From assembly GCA_008729055.1 (NCBI GenBank), contig SDUX01000002.1:5235874-5299873 (forward strand): a stretch of 64,000 nucleotides of DNA, written 5' to 3'. Made by a program: the position numbers and the translations under genes. Under the pieces are notes generated by a model. That model was not told where the DNA came from. It did no database searches and was given only the letters and a program-made list of their open reading frames with translations. This DNA comes from Pyropia haitanensis. Taxonomy: Eukaryota; Rhodophyta; Bangiophyceae; Bangiales; Bangiaceae. This document shows, piece after piece, positions 32,549 to 41,900 of the stretch; position 1 is the stretch's first letter; each line of letters opens with the position of its first letter.

Positions 32549-35500
32549 ATGGCGGTGAATGTGCTCTCCGTGTCGTCGGCTGACGCGACCTCCATTCACG
32601 TCGTAGTCACCCCGCCCTCCACCGCTGACAGTGTGGCTCCCTCCGTTCCCGGCGGGGCAGCTACAACGGTCTCCCAACCTGCTCCTCCTCGTCGTGCCGC
32701 GGCTGCCCGCATAGCGGCGCCCCCCGCGACAGGCCACGTGCCGGCGGCTCCGGCAGACGCCGCCCCTCTCGCTGGCGCGGCTGCGGCGGCGGTGGCGGCA
32801 TCGGCGACGGCGGTGGCCACGGCGGCGGCGGTGGCAGCCGCAGCGGCCCCACCTGGGGCCTGCCTCAGTGCTGACTTCCCGCCCGCTGCCGCTCCCCACA
32901 TGACGGCGCGCCCCGTGGCAGGGCAAGCGCCGACGGCTGCGGTTGACGCCGCCCCTATTGTTGCGGCGGCCGTGGCGGCGGCGGCAGCATCGGCGGCGGC
33001 GGCAGCACCCCGACGTGCCACCTCCCCGCCCACCGCTGAGGTCGGCGTTGCAGCACGCCTGCCGGCGGGCCCTTCGCTGGCGGCCGCGACGGCGGCTGGA
33101 CCCCGACGTGCTGCCTCCTCTCTCGCTGGCGCTGTTGGCGTTGCCGCTCGCCTCCCGGCGGGCGATGTACCCACGGTGGCGGTCGGCGTGGCGCCCCGCG
33201 TTGCGGCAGCTGCCCCAACGACGGCGGCAGCGACGGCGGCAGCGGCACGCCCTCGTGCGCCCTCCGCGTCGGCCGCGGCTCCCAGCGCTGTGGCGCATCC
33301 CGCAGCAGGCCGAGTGCCGACGGCTCCGGTTAGCGCCGCCCCTTTGGTTGCGGCGGCCGCGGCGGCCGCCGCAGCATCGGCGGCTGTGCCACCACCCCGA
33401 CGTGCAACATCTTCTCCAACGACGGCGGCAGCGACGTCCGCAGCGGCACATCCTCGTGCTACCTCCGCGCCGGCCGCGGCTCCCCGCGTTTGGGCGCGCC
33501 CTACGGCAGGTCGAGAGCAGACGGCCGCGGTTGGCGCCGCCCCTATCGTTGCGGCGGCCGTGGCGGCGGCGGCAGCATCGGCGGCGGCGGCAGCACCCCG
33601 ACGTGCCACCTCCCCGCCCGCCGCTGAGGTGGGCGTTGCAGCACGCCTGCCGGCGGGCCCTTCGCTGGCGGCCGCGGCGGCGGCTGGACCCGGACGTGCT
33701 GCCTCCCCTCCCGCTGGCGCTGTTGGCGTTGCCGCTCGCCTCCCGGCGGGCCATGTACCCACGGTGGCGGTCGGCGTGGCGCCCCGCGTTGCGACAGCTG
33801 CCTCATTGACGGCGGCAGCGACGGTGGCAGCGGCACGCCCTAGTGCGCCCTCCACGACGGCCGCGGCTCCCAGCGCTGAGGCGCGCCCTACGGCAGTCCA
33901 AGCGCCGACGGCTGCGGTTGGCGCCGCCCCTGTTGTTGAGGCTGCCGTGGCGGCGGCGGCAGCATCGGCGGCGGCGGCAGCACCCCGACGTGCGACCTCC
34001 CCGCCCACCGCTGAGGTGGGCGTTGCAGCACGCCTGCCGGCGGGCGCTTCGCTGGCGGCCGCGGCGGCGGCTGGACCCGGACGTGCTGCCTCCCCTCCCG
34101 CTGGCGCTGTTGGCGTTGCCGCTCGCCTCCCGGCGGGCCATGTACCCACGGTGGCGGTCGGCGTGGCGCCCCGCGTTGCGACAGCTGCCTCATTGACGGC
34201 GGCAGCGACGGCGGCAGCGGCACGCCCCAGTGCGTCCTCCACGACGGCCGCGGCTCCCAGCGCTGAGGCGCGCCCGACGGCAGTCCAAGCGCCGACGGAT
34301 GCGGTCGGCGCCGCCCCTCTGGTTGCGTCGTCCGCTGCTGCCGGGGCGTCGCGCGGTGTTGACCCAGAGTCAGGGACGTCGTCGGGCGCTCGTGGTCCGA
34401 CTGGGCAGGGCATGCGGAGCGGTCGCGCAGCTGCTGATCGCCCGGGGGCGAGGAGGAGCCTCGCTGGGCATGCCCGCGCACGTGCTCGGTCTCTGGCCGC
34501 GGCTGGCTACAAGAGCCCGCTATTGCACCGGCTTGCCATGTACGTGGCCGCTGTCAAGGGAGGCGGGAGGGTGGACGACAAGACGCTCGCGGCGACGGCG
34601 GACATGGTGGCCGCTGCCACGAGGCTTGAGGAGCTGAACCCGACCTTGCGTATGATGGTGCATATGTCGGGCGTCGACGGGGCCGGCGCGGTCACTTTCG
34701 CGAGCATCTACGGGACGGACCGGGCGGTCGACTCCGACGTGCTCCGCGTGATGTCCCAGGTGCATCAATTTGTGCGCGGACGTGACTCTTTGCGCGGTGT
34801 CACGTTGCCCGTAGGTGGACGACCTGCCCAATTAGTTGATGACGACTCCCAAGGCTTTGGGACCCTTCCCCCGGGCATGACGCTGAGGGACTACGTGGAC
34901 CTTATGACATCCGCGGCGGACGACTTGCTGCCGCCGCCTCTGAGCATCCAGAGGATGGCCAGGCGATTGTCGAGGACTGCTGCGGGCCTGTCCCCCGTGG
35001 GGCCATCGTCTGAGAGCGACTCTTCCGGGTCGGAGAAGCTCCCCGGCACGGCGTTCACCCTCGAGACGGCCGAGCGCCCCAGTCCCCACAACCCGTCGGA
35101 GCAGGCTTTCAACTTCGTCAACTCGTTGCTGTACATCAACTCGGCCACCGGGACGCTGCTGCGCGCTGTTCTGAAGGCTGCAATCTGCCATCTGGTCACG
35201 CGGGCTGGTACGCTGCCGCGGTATGTGACGGAGTGCCTTGCCCGGTGGTGGCCACACAAGCTGCCCACCGCTGTCGTGCCCGACGATGGCATCCCGGGCG
35301 AGCGGTGGCCAGTCGAGGTCCTAGTGGACAATCGCCTTCTAACGAAGACCAGGCGGACGCGCGACAACCGGGCGGTCGGCTCATCCACTGTGACCCTGGA
35401 CGCCATTCCGACGAACAACTCGGCGTGCCCGCAAGACTGTGCGGTGGCGTCGATTCTGCTTCTCTGGGACAAGGAGCCTTCTGCGCGCACGCCGATGAGG

Positions 35501-36151
35501 CAATGCCGGTTCCGTGCCGAGGTCGTGCAGATCGGGCAAAGCCGCCTTAGCGCCTTGTCCGCGGCGGCTGTGGGCACGTCGCCCAACACCAGCACGGCGC
35601 CGGCGCCGGCCCCTCCCAACACCGGCACGGCGGCGGTCACGGCTGTCAACACCGGCACGGCGGCGGTCACGGCTCTCAACACTGGCACGGCGGCGGCCGG
35701 CGTTTCCAACACCGGCACGGCGGCGGCCGGCGTTCCCAACACCGGCACGGCGGCGGCCGGCGTGTCCGACACCGGCACGGAGGCGACCACGGGGGCGACG
35801 GCCGCCGCCCGCGTCGCAGCCGTTCCGGCTGCAGGCTCACCGTCCGTACTGGTGGCTCCCGCCGCACCTGCATCCATCGTCGTCGCGGCTGCTCCGTCGG
35901 CGGCCCATGCCGTTGCCATTGCGCCTCGGCCGAGCACTGTGGAGCCGCAAGCGTCCGGGGGCGCCAGCACACCTGCTGGCATGTCTGCGGCTTTGGCCGC
36001 GCGAGCGGCTGCTCGAGCGTCTGCCGCGAGTGTAGTTTACACCCCCAAGCCACGCGCGTCGCGTGCGCGTGGCAAGCGCGCTGCGGAACCCGTTCCTGGA
36101 AAGGGTCCCAAGCGCGCGCGTCGGGCTGCTGCCGCATCATCAGCACCTTAG
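32549..36151 (+). CDS. Unknown 1,200-residue repeat protein, probable transposon accessory ORF
   Basis: I recognise no family. ATG 32549 (CCTGATGG) opens MAVNVLSVSSADATSIHVVV. Residues about 119-595 are Ala/Pro-rich and built from tandem 129-residue units (see repeat entry). Residues about 650-1010 look globular: SPLLHRLAMYVAAVKGGGRV, TLRDYVDLMTSAADDLLPPP, EQAFNFVNSLLYINSATGTL, then CPQDCAVASILLLWDK with paired cysteines. Residues about 1020-1080 are 10-residue repeats of NTGTAAAGVS type. The last 40 residues are basic (SRARGKRAAEPVPGKGPKRA), a likely bipartite nuclear localisation signal. The gene lies 2.8 kb upstream of the transposase on the same strand, inside the shared inverted ends. 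A DNA-binding or regulatory partner of the transposase is my inference. No catalytic motif is visible. Confidence 0.7.
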   Translation: MAVNVLSVSSADATSIHVVVTPPSTADSVAPSVPGGAATTVSQPAPPRRAAAARIAAPPATGHVPAAPADAAPLAGAAAAAVAASATAVATAAAVAAAAAPPGACLSADFPPAAAPHMTARPVAGQAPTAAVDAAPIVAAAVAAAAASAAAAAPRRATSPPTAEVGVAARLPAGPSLAAATAAGPRRAASSLAGAVGVAARLPAGDVPTVAVGVAPRVAAAAPTTAAATAAAARPRAPSASAAAPSAVAHPAAGRVPTAPVSAAPLVAAAAAAAAASAAVPPPRRATSSPTTAAATSAAAHPRATSAPAAAPRVWARPTAGREQTAAVGAAPIVAAAVAAAAASAAAAAPRRATSPPAAEVGVAARLPAGPSLAAAAAAGPGRAASPPAGAVGVAARLPAGHVPTVAVGVAPRVATAASLTAAATVAAARPSAPSTTAAAPSAEARPTAVQAPTAAVGAAPVVEAAVAAAAASAAAAAPRRATSPPTAEVGVAARLPAGASLAAAAAAGPGRAASPPAGAVGVAARLPAGHVPTVAVGVAPRVATAASLTAAATAAAARPSASSTTAAAPSAEARPTAVQAPTDAVGAAPLVASSAAAGASRGVDPESGTSSGARGPTGQGMRSGRAAADRPGARRSLAGHARARARSLAAAGYKSPLLHRLAMYVAAVKGGGRVDDKTLAATADMVAAATRLEELNPTLRMMVHMSGVDGAGAVTFASIYGTDRAVDSDVLRVMSQVHQFVRGRDSLRGVTLPVGGRPAQLVDDDSQGFGTLPPGMTLRDYVDLMTSAADDLLPPPLSIQRMARRLSRTAAGLSPVGPSSESDSSGSEKLPGTAFTLETAERPSPHNPSEQAFNFVNSLLYINSATGTLLRAVLKAAICHLVTRAGTLPRYVTECLARWWPHKLPTAVVPDDGIPGERWPVEVLVDNRLLTKTRRTRDNRAVGSSTVTLDAIPTNNSACPQDCAVASILLLWDKEPSARTPMRQCRFRAEVVQIGQSRLSALSAAAVGTSPNTSTAPAPAPPNTGTAAVTAVNTGTAAVTALNTGTAAAGVSNTGTAAAGVPNTGTAAAGVSDTGTEATTGATAAARVAAVPAAGSPSVLVAPAAPASIVVAAAPSAAHAVAIAPRPSTVEPQASGGASTPAGMSAALAARAAARASAASVVYTPKPRASRARGKRAAEPVPGKGPKRARRAAAASSAP
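32906..34330 (+). repeat. 387-bp in-frame tandem repeats in the accessory ORF
   Basis: Unit starts (GCGCGCCC or GTGGCGCATCCC) fall at 32906, about 33293, 33494, 33881 and 34268. Steps are 387, 201 (a partial unit), 387 and 387 bp. Each unit encodes 129 residues beginning ARPTAVQAPTAAVGAAP and including PRRATSPPTAEVGVAARLPA. High nucleotide identity and constant length indicate recent, frame-preserving duplication. Confidence 0.88.
35587..35790 (+). repeat. 30-bp in-frame repeats encoding NTGTAAxxxx
   Basis: Six to seven tandem copies of a 30-bp unit beginning AACACCGGCACGGCGGCGG encode NTGTAAVTAV, NTGTAAVTAL, NTGTAAAGVS, NTGTAAAGVP and so on. They lie near the C-terminus of the accessory ORF. 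Confidence 0.9.
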
Positions 36152-36475
36152 GCGGCGCTTTTGGGAGGCTGCTCTGTCGCTAGTATAGTCAACGCTCGTG
36201 AGACGTATGGAGAAAGGTTGTATTGTTTTTTTGTTCTTCGTATCCGTCCACATTCGTGGCTATCGTTCTAGCTCTCTTCTCTCGCACAAACAGAGATGCA
36301 TCGACGACAACATGAGCCCGTTCAGTCCCGCGCACAACTCAAAAAAGTACGACGCAGTCCGCAGCTCTCAACCCGTCCGCTACAGCTGCTGGCCGGTGGT
36401 GTTGGTTAGGGAGGCTGCCAGGCATCCAGCCATCCTCTCACTACCAACCACCTAAAATGGCTTCACAGGAAGCCG

Positions 36476-37087
36476 CTATTGCTGCCGCACCAAGCCGTTC
36501 GATGCCACGTAAGTCACCGTTGCTAACTGACTCCCTCTCACCTCCAGGACGACCAGTCGACAGGTTGACCGGTCGCCAAAGTTGTCCCTGTCCACACCCG
36601 GCACCCCATCCAGGTCGTCAAAAAGTGGGGGGGCGTCAATCATCCCACTCCGTCCATCCAGCCCTGCTCGCGCGTGCGCATGCAGCCCCCAGAGAGGCCG
36701 TCGCCAGGACCGCACAGGAAGGGGGCAGCTTCGTAGCGGCCGTTGGGGGGAAGGCCATATCGACACAAGGTCGTCGTGGTGTCGCATGGAAGGAGCGGGG
36801 GAGCGCAGCCATGGCTGGCCTACAGAAGCCCTTCCCCGCCTCGCCTCGAACAGCTCCCAGTCCGCCCCCCCAAACGGACCGGCGCCAAGGAGAGAGACCG
36901 CGGGCGGGCAACGCTTCCGTTCTACGATAGTGCGTTGTTGGCGGTGGGCTGCGAATAGTTTGGCTAGATGGCGTTCGACGGGTGCGTCCCACGCGAGCGT
37001 GCTGCACGACACTTGGACGCTTGTCCAAAGGGGGTTGCTCGGGGGTCGGCGGACCTCTCGCGATGGAACAATCCGCCACCACATCAT
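36476..37087 (-). CDS. Hypothetical ORF, 203 residues
   Basis: Starts at an ATG inside the 35-bp palindrome (MMWWRIVPSREVR). It contains PVERHLAKLFAAHRQQRTIV and MIDAPPLFDDLDGVPGVDRD, which look more protein-like than the surrounding readings. I do not recognise it. A donor-like GAG|GTGAGAGG lies near the 3' end (about 36548), so the last residues could be intronic. It may be a remnant of another transposable element. Confidence 0.25.
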   Translation of the reverse strand: MMWWRIVPSREVRRPPSNPLWTSVQVSCSTLAWDAPVERHLAKLFAAHRQQRTIVERKRCPPAVSLLGAGPFGGADWELFEARRGRASVGQPWLRSPAPSMRHHDDLVSIWPSPQRPLRSCPLPVRSWRRPLWGLHAHARAGLDGRSGMIDAPPLFDDLDGVPGVDRDNFGDRSTCRLVVLEVRGSQLATVTYVASNGLVRQQ

Positions 37088-37102
37088 GTGGTGGCGGATT
37101 GT
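37068..37102. repeat. Perfect 35-bp palindrome
   Basis: Arms of 17 bp (A plus CAATCCGCCACCACAT, 37068-37084; its complement 37086-37102) are separated by a single C. It would form a cruciform or hairpin. No matching arm was noticed elsewhere in the window. Confidence 0.95.
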
Positions 37103-38053
37103 GGTGAATCTACTTGCCGGTGATAGTTGTAGTCATGTGCGCTGTACATGTGATGACAATGCGCCGAGCGTGGGGCTGACAAACGCAGTTAGCATCCACC
37201 CACCGCCCCGATGAAGAATTGGCGACAGAAGGAAGTACCTTGTGGGAGGCGGTGCCTTGTTCCCCCCCCGTAGCTCGGCTATGGTTTCCGGCTCCCAAGT
37301 GGTTCAAGAAGTTGTCGGCCGCAGTGGCAGCCTTCTATGCTGCACCTATCCACCCCGCCTGCAGAAGAGTTGCTGTGGGCGTCCGCGAGAGACCGCCATC
37401 CAAGACACCTACAGATGGACTGTTGACACCACAGAGCGTCACAGCCAGCGCAGCAAGCAGCTGACAAACAGTCCACACATGAAGTCTGCGACGGAGGGAC
37501 AGAAGAAGAGCCACTCGATGAGGGCTTAGGCAGAGTTGGCGGCCGAGACCCTGGGTGCCTCGCTAGTGATTCCTCCTTTGTTGCGCGTCTTCTTGTATCT
37601 CGCTTGACTAGTACGTCATATGCGCGCGAGCTCAGAGCTTGCGTTTACTCACACCAATGGAACTATATCAAACGAGGTCACCCTGAGGGCAACGCTCGGG
37701 AGCCGTCGCGCCGCCTGGAACAACAAAAGTACTGGACACCTCGCAGCACGGATCGATTGCGAAGGAAAGCTCTTTCCCAGCACTTTGGACGGAATCTTCA
37801 CCCCCGTATGGACGTCACTCCCACGCACATGCCAGATCTTCGGCCCAGGCAGGCGTCCCAACGTCGGCCGGCGGTGGCCCCAGACTGTCACAGCGGCGGT
37901 CGGGAGGCGCGCCAGCCGAGACCGCCGTGATGGCGGAGCCTGGGCAGGGCACTGTTTGCTTCGTGGCCGACACCGCGACAGAGTGGGTCACGCCCCCCCC
38001 GCCTCTGAGTTCTGCTCCCTTCCCGTACCGATCATGGGCGGCCTCCCTAGCAA

Positions 38054-38332
38054 CTATCCCTCATGCGGCACGTTTTGGTTGCAGAGGGCTCCTCCGCAAC
38101 GGTGGCCAGCTGGTACATGCAGCCCCATCGCGGTGTCGAGCGACATCCTGGATGGCACTGCCACTGAGGCGGATGTGTGCCCCTGAGGGCGCCCACCTGA
38201 CTGCGCGGCTGTCGAGAGCAAGTTGTCGATCGCCGTGGGGGCCCCATGATGACCATGCATGTAGTGGTCTTGCTCTCTGAGACTTCGTCCATCGTCGCAG
38301 ACAATTTCCCACTTGACGGTGTATTCCACCAT
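38054..38332 (-). CDS. Hypothetical small ORF, 92 residues
   Basis: ATG 38332 (TCTCATGG) opens MVEYTVKWEIVCDDGRSLRE and reads QDHYMHGHHGAPTAIDNLLS, with ordinary composition and two His/Cys-containing segments. It runs opposite to the two transposon ORFs. No family recognised. The neutral composition, unlike the Arg/Pro readings around it, is the only support. Confidence 0.28.
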   Translation of the reverse strand: MVEYTVKWEIVCDDGRSLREQDHYMHGHHGAPTAIDNLLSTAAQSGGRPQGHTSASVAVPSRMSLDTAMGLHVPAGHRCGGALCNQNVPHEG

Positions 38333-38451
38333 GAGAATTTTACTTCAGAAAGGACATCATGTCGCGAGAAATACACGTGTCTACCGCTCAGACGTCTTCC
38401 TGGCCACCCGTTTCGTGCTGATGGAGACGCCCTCGTCGACGCCGGCCGCCG

Positions 38452-38754
38452 ATGTCGCCATCGCTGCCGTCCGCCTCTGCTGTGGCGCCGCCCCGCTTCT
38501 CGCCGCCCGCGCCCACCCCCGCCTCCAGTGTGGCCACCTGCGTGTCTGTGCCGCCGGAGCACCTCCCCTCCCCCACTGCCCATCTCTGCCCCCCCCATCC
38601 GTGCGCTCCCGCCCGCCGCCGTCACCGCGGCTCGGTCGGCGCCGACGGTCGGCTCCACGCGTCTGCCATCCTCGAGGCGCGGCGCTTCCCGTCCGCGGCC
38701 ACTGCGCTGGCCGCCGTCTCCAAGGTCATTGCCTGCGGCGTGGTTGCGGTGTAG
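38452..38754 (+). CDS. Possible upstream exon of the transposase gene
   Basis: The open frame ends GSVGADGRLHASAILEARRF and ALAAVSKVIACGVVAV before a stop at 38752. Its start codon is not ATG (an ATG 12 nt downstream of the upstream frame at 38420 is out of frame). A GTAGGT donor overlaps the stop and a strong acceptor ends at 38984, but the splice would not preserve the transposase frame. Kept as a weak candidate. Confidence 0.15.
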   Translation: MSPSLPSASAVAPPRFSPPAPTPASSVATCVSVPPEHLPSPTAHLCPPHPCAPARRRHRGSVGADGRLHASAILEARRFPSAATALAAVSKVIACGVVAV

Positions 38755-38998
38755 GTGGCGTTCGCCTCCCCGACGGCGTGTGTCATTGGCACGCTGCCGG
38801 CACGGCCCCCGGGGGTGGCGGTAGCGGCGGGCAAGTGCTGGAGGCGCGGGGCGCGGCGGCGGTTGCCGCAGTTGTTTCTGCGGATCGCCTGCCCGCGGCG
38901 CGACCATCCTTCCCGAGTCATCAGGCGCACATCACTTGCGCTGGAGTCACCCCCTCCGGCTGGTTCTCCTCCCCTCCTCGGCAGCGGTCGAGGGCGTC

Positions 38999-41900
38999 AT
39001 GGACGAGGACGTCGTGGACGGGGCTGGCGCGCCTGATCGGCCACCCGGCGGAGCCTCGCCCGCCGAGTCGGATCTTCCCTGGCGGGTGGCGACGCTGCGC
39101 CGCTGCACACCCGCACTGCCAATCGTACTGCCACAAGACCTGCAGACGGCGCTGGCAGCAGCTACTTTGGGGGAAGACGACCCCCCAAGTCGCCCGCGGC
39201 GGCGACAACGTAAGCGGGCGCGCCTCAACCCCCCCACTGGCGGTACCCGTGCTGCGCCTCGACGCCGGGCGCGCGTGTCGGGAGGGGGCGAGAGCTCGTC
39301 GAGCTCTCCCTCTACACCCGACCCTCCTCCGAGCGCGACGGAGGCGTCCGACGTCGACAACGCGACGGCGGGCGTCACTGAGGACGAGCTCGACATGCGG
39401 CAGCGCGTCCTAGACTCCATCGCGATGTACAAGCGCGTGATATTGCGCGATCTGGCAGCCGTGTTGGGTGGGCAGGCGCGGACGACCTTCTTCGGCGGCG
39501 CTCTACGCGTTACCTGTGTTGCTGAGGGAGCTGCTGTTGTGGTGTCCGAGGGGGAGCGGGCGTGCGTGACTTGGTGCACCCGAGCACACGGCTCCGCCAT
39601 ATTCCTGTGCACCTGTGGAGGACGGCTTGGGGCCGAGTCCATCGAGGTGCGGTCATTTGTGGGCTCCTCGTCGACGTGCGCTCACGCCCGCGCGCTACAC
39701 GCGTCTTTCTCGGAGCTGGCGCAGGCGGTCGGCGTGGTCAGCATCATTGGCCTGCTGGAGAGACACGCGGCTCTGGACAACTCTGCGGCTGAGCCGTCTA
39801 CAGCCTGCGTGGTGCATCTGGCGACCAAGACGGCGAGCAAGATGGCTGTTTTTGCCGTGCTGGACGGCGGTGCGTGGGCGGCCGTGACGGTCCGGCGTCG
39901 TCTCGGCAAGAAGAAGACGCCCAAGAGAACTATGCTGCGGGCCGCCTGCACGCAGCTGAGCTGCGCCAAGATTCACTGGTGGTGCCCGCACGTCGCGGCC
40001 GTGTCGGCTTGGAGCGCGGAGCTCCGGGAGGCGATGGCGCTTGCTGCCGGTTTGGGTAGTGGACTTCTGCCGGAGGGTCTACAAGACGTGCGGCTTCCCG
40101 CGAGCGCGCCAGCCCGAGCACGCTTGACGCCAGTGCAGCAAGCCGCAGCGGACGCCGCGTTCTCCGACGAGAAGCGGTGGCGCAACAGCCGGAACTTGCT
40201 GCCGTGCTCCGGCGAGATCGCCGACTGCTTGTTGTTTGACAAGCTGGCGTCAATGGCCAGGGAGGCGGGTGAGCGGGCGGTCTTGCCCGAGGTGCTGTGT
40301 GAGCAGGCGTGCTTCCAATGCGGCTCTTTGTACAACGGGCTGAACGTCAAGAACACGGGGGCAACCCTTCATACCCTCCAAGGCCGGGTTGCGGTTTCGC
40401 TTCGTCAGTGGACGTGCGGCTGCGGTAAGGACGTGCTCTACGACGGTGCGCATTCCTCCCTTTTTGCGTCCACCACCAGGACGGTCTTCACGAGGACGTT
40501 CATGGACGTCGTGATTCAGATGGTCTTCACCGGGCACAGCACGCTTTCATCGTCCACGTCCGTCATGTGCTTCCTCCTGGAGTGCACCGACTCGCTGTCG
40601 GGGGCGCCCGCGGGCTTGGCCCGTCAAACTCTCACTGCTGCTGTTCACCGCTTTGCTCGCACCCTCATCGTGCCGGCGGAGCTGTACCGGTGCAAGAAGT
40701 GCAAGCAGGCGGGGGATTGCCCGTACTCAGCGATTGTGGTCGACGGCGAGGTGCTCTCCATCTTGCGGAACCTGTCACAGCCGCTGGTGAGGGTGACGGA
40801 CGATGTGCGCGTCGTGCCGCTGGACATCAAGCACGGGTGCTGTGTGCCTGTCGCCGCCATCAGGGGCGCGGTGCGCAAGCGCTTGTCAGCTGATCGCGGT
40901 GCCGTCGTGCGGTTGACGAAGGGCGAGAATTCTGCGCTCGCTCGGCTGGGGCAGGAGCTGGTGTCGGTCCCTGATCCGCACGTGGTGGGGGAGGAGCGTA
41001 CGTCGGCCCGCGCTGTGAGGTGGGCGGCGGCCTTTCTTTTTTTCTCTTTCTACACCAACGAGGAGGGGGACTGCCTTCCCGACGTCGAGGGTGCGGATGC
41101 CGATGACGACAACGGCAACGGCGGGGAGGGCAACGATCTCGGCGGCAATGACGGCCCTGACGGCGGTGGCGACGGCGGCGCTGCGGCTGCGCTCGGCCGT
41201 GTCGGTGGCGACATGGTCATCGCAGCGGCAGCTGTTGATGACGGAGGCGGTGCTGTTCAAGGCGGCGTGCAGCAACCTCCTGCAGACGCCAACCTCGTCG
41301 TCGCTCCTGGCGCGTCCGCCGTGTTCTTCAGCCGGCAGGTCACCGGCGCCTTTCACGGGCAAGGAAACGAGGGGCGACCTGCGGACAACTGGCGCAGCGT
41401 GCGCCAATTTTTGACGACGTTTGTCGCCGAGCCTGTCCTGGGCGTATTTGCAGGCCTGCGTGTGGACCGCATCGAGCTGCTGGCCAAGCAGCTGGTGCTG
41501 GGCAAGCCCGTCAGCGTGTGGCGCCCGTTTGCAAAGGCTGTCGAGTCGGTCGGCATGGTGTGGCCGTTTCTGCGCCTGATCGGCTCCGCTGACGATGTGG
41601 ACCCGCTCATGACGCGGGCTATTGGGGAGCTGCTGCTGTTTTCATGCAGCGTTGATAAGACCTGGGAGACCCTGTGGCGGCAGCAAGCGCCCGACGCGTC
41701 AACGGCGTTCGAGACGCAGTGGAAGGTGACGTCGATCGAGAAGTACCGGGCTTTGAGGTCCACTCGCCCCGATCCAGCGCCGCCGTCGTCGCAGCTGCTT
41801 TCCAGCGTGTACTCCTACGAGCGGGCGACTGCCCAGGCGTTGGAGGTTCGCAGTGGCCACGTATGGCCGGACCTGGCAGCCGTGCGTACCTTCATGACGG

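Larger units (their letters stand above)
36152..38998. other. Spacer between the two transposon ORFs
   Basis: About 2.8 kb of more balanced base composition than the flanking ORFs. It has a perfect palindrome (37068-37102), two small minus-strand ORFs and one small plus-strand ORF described separately. A good 3' splice-site sequence, CTCCTCCCCTCCTCGGCAG, ends at 38984, 15 nt before the transposase ATG. Confidence 0.5.
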
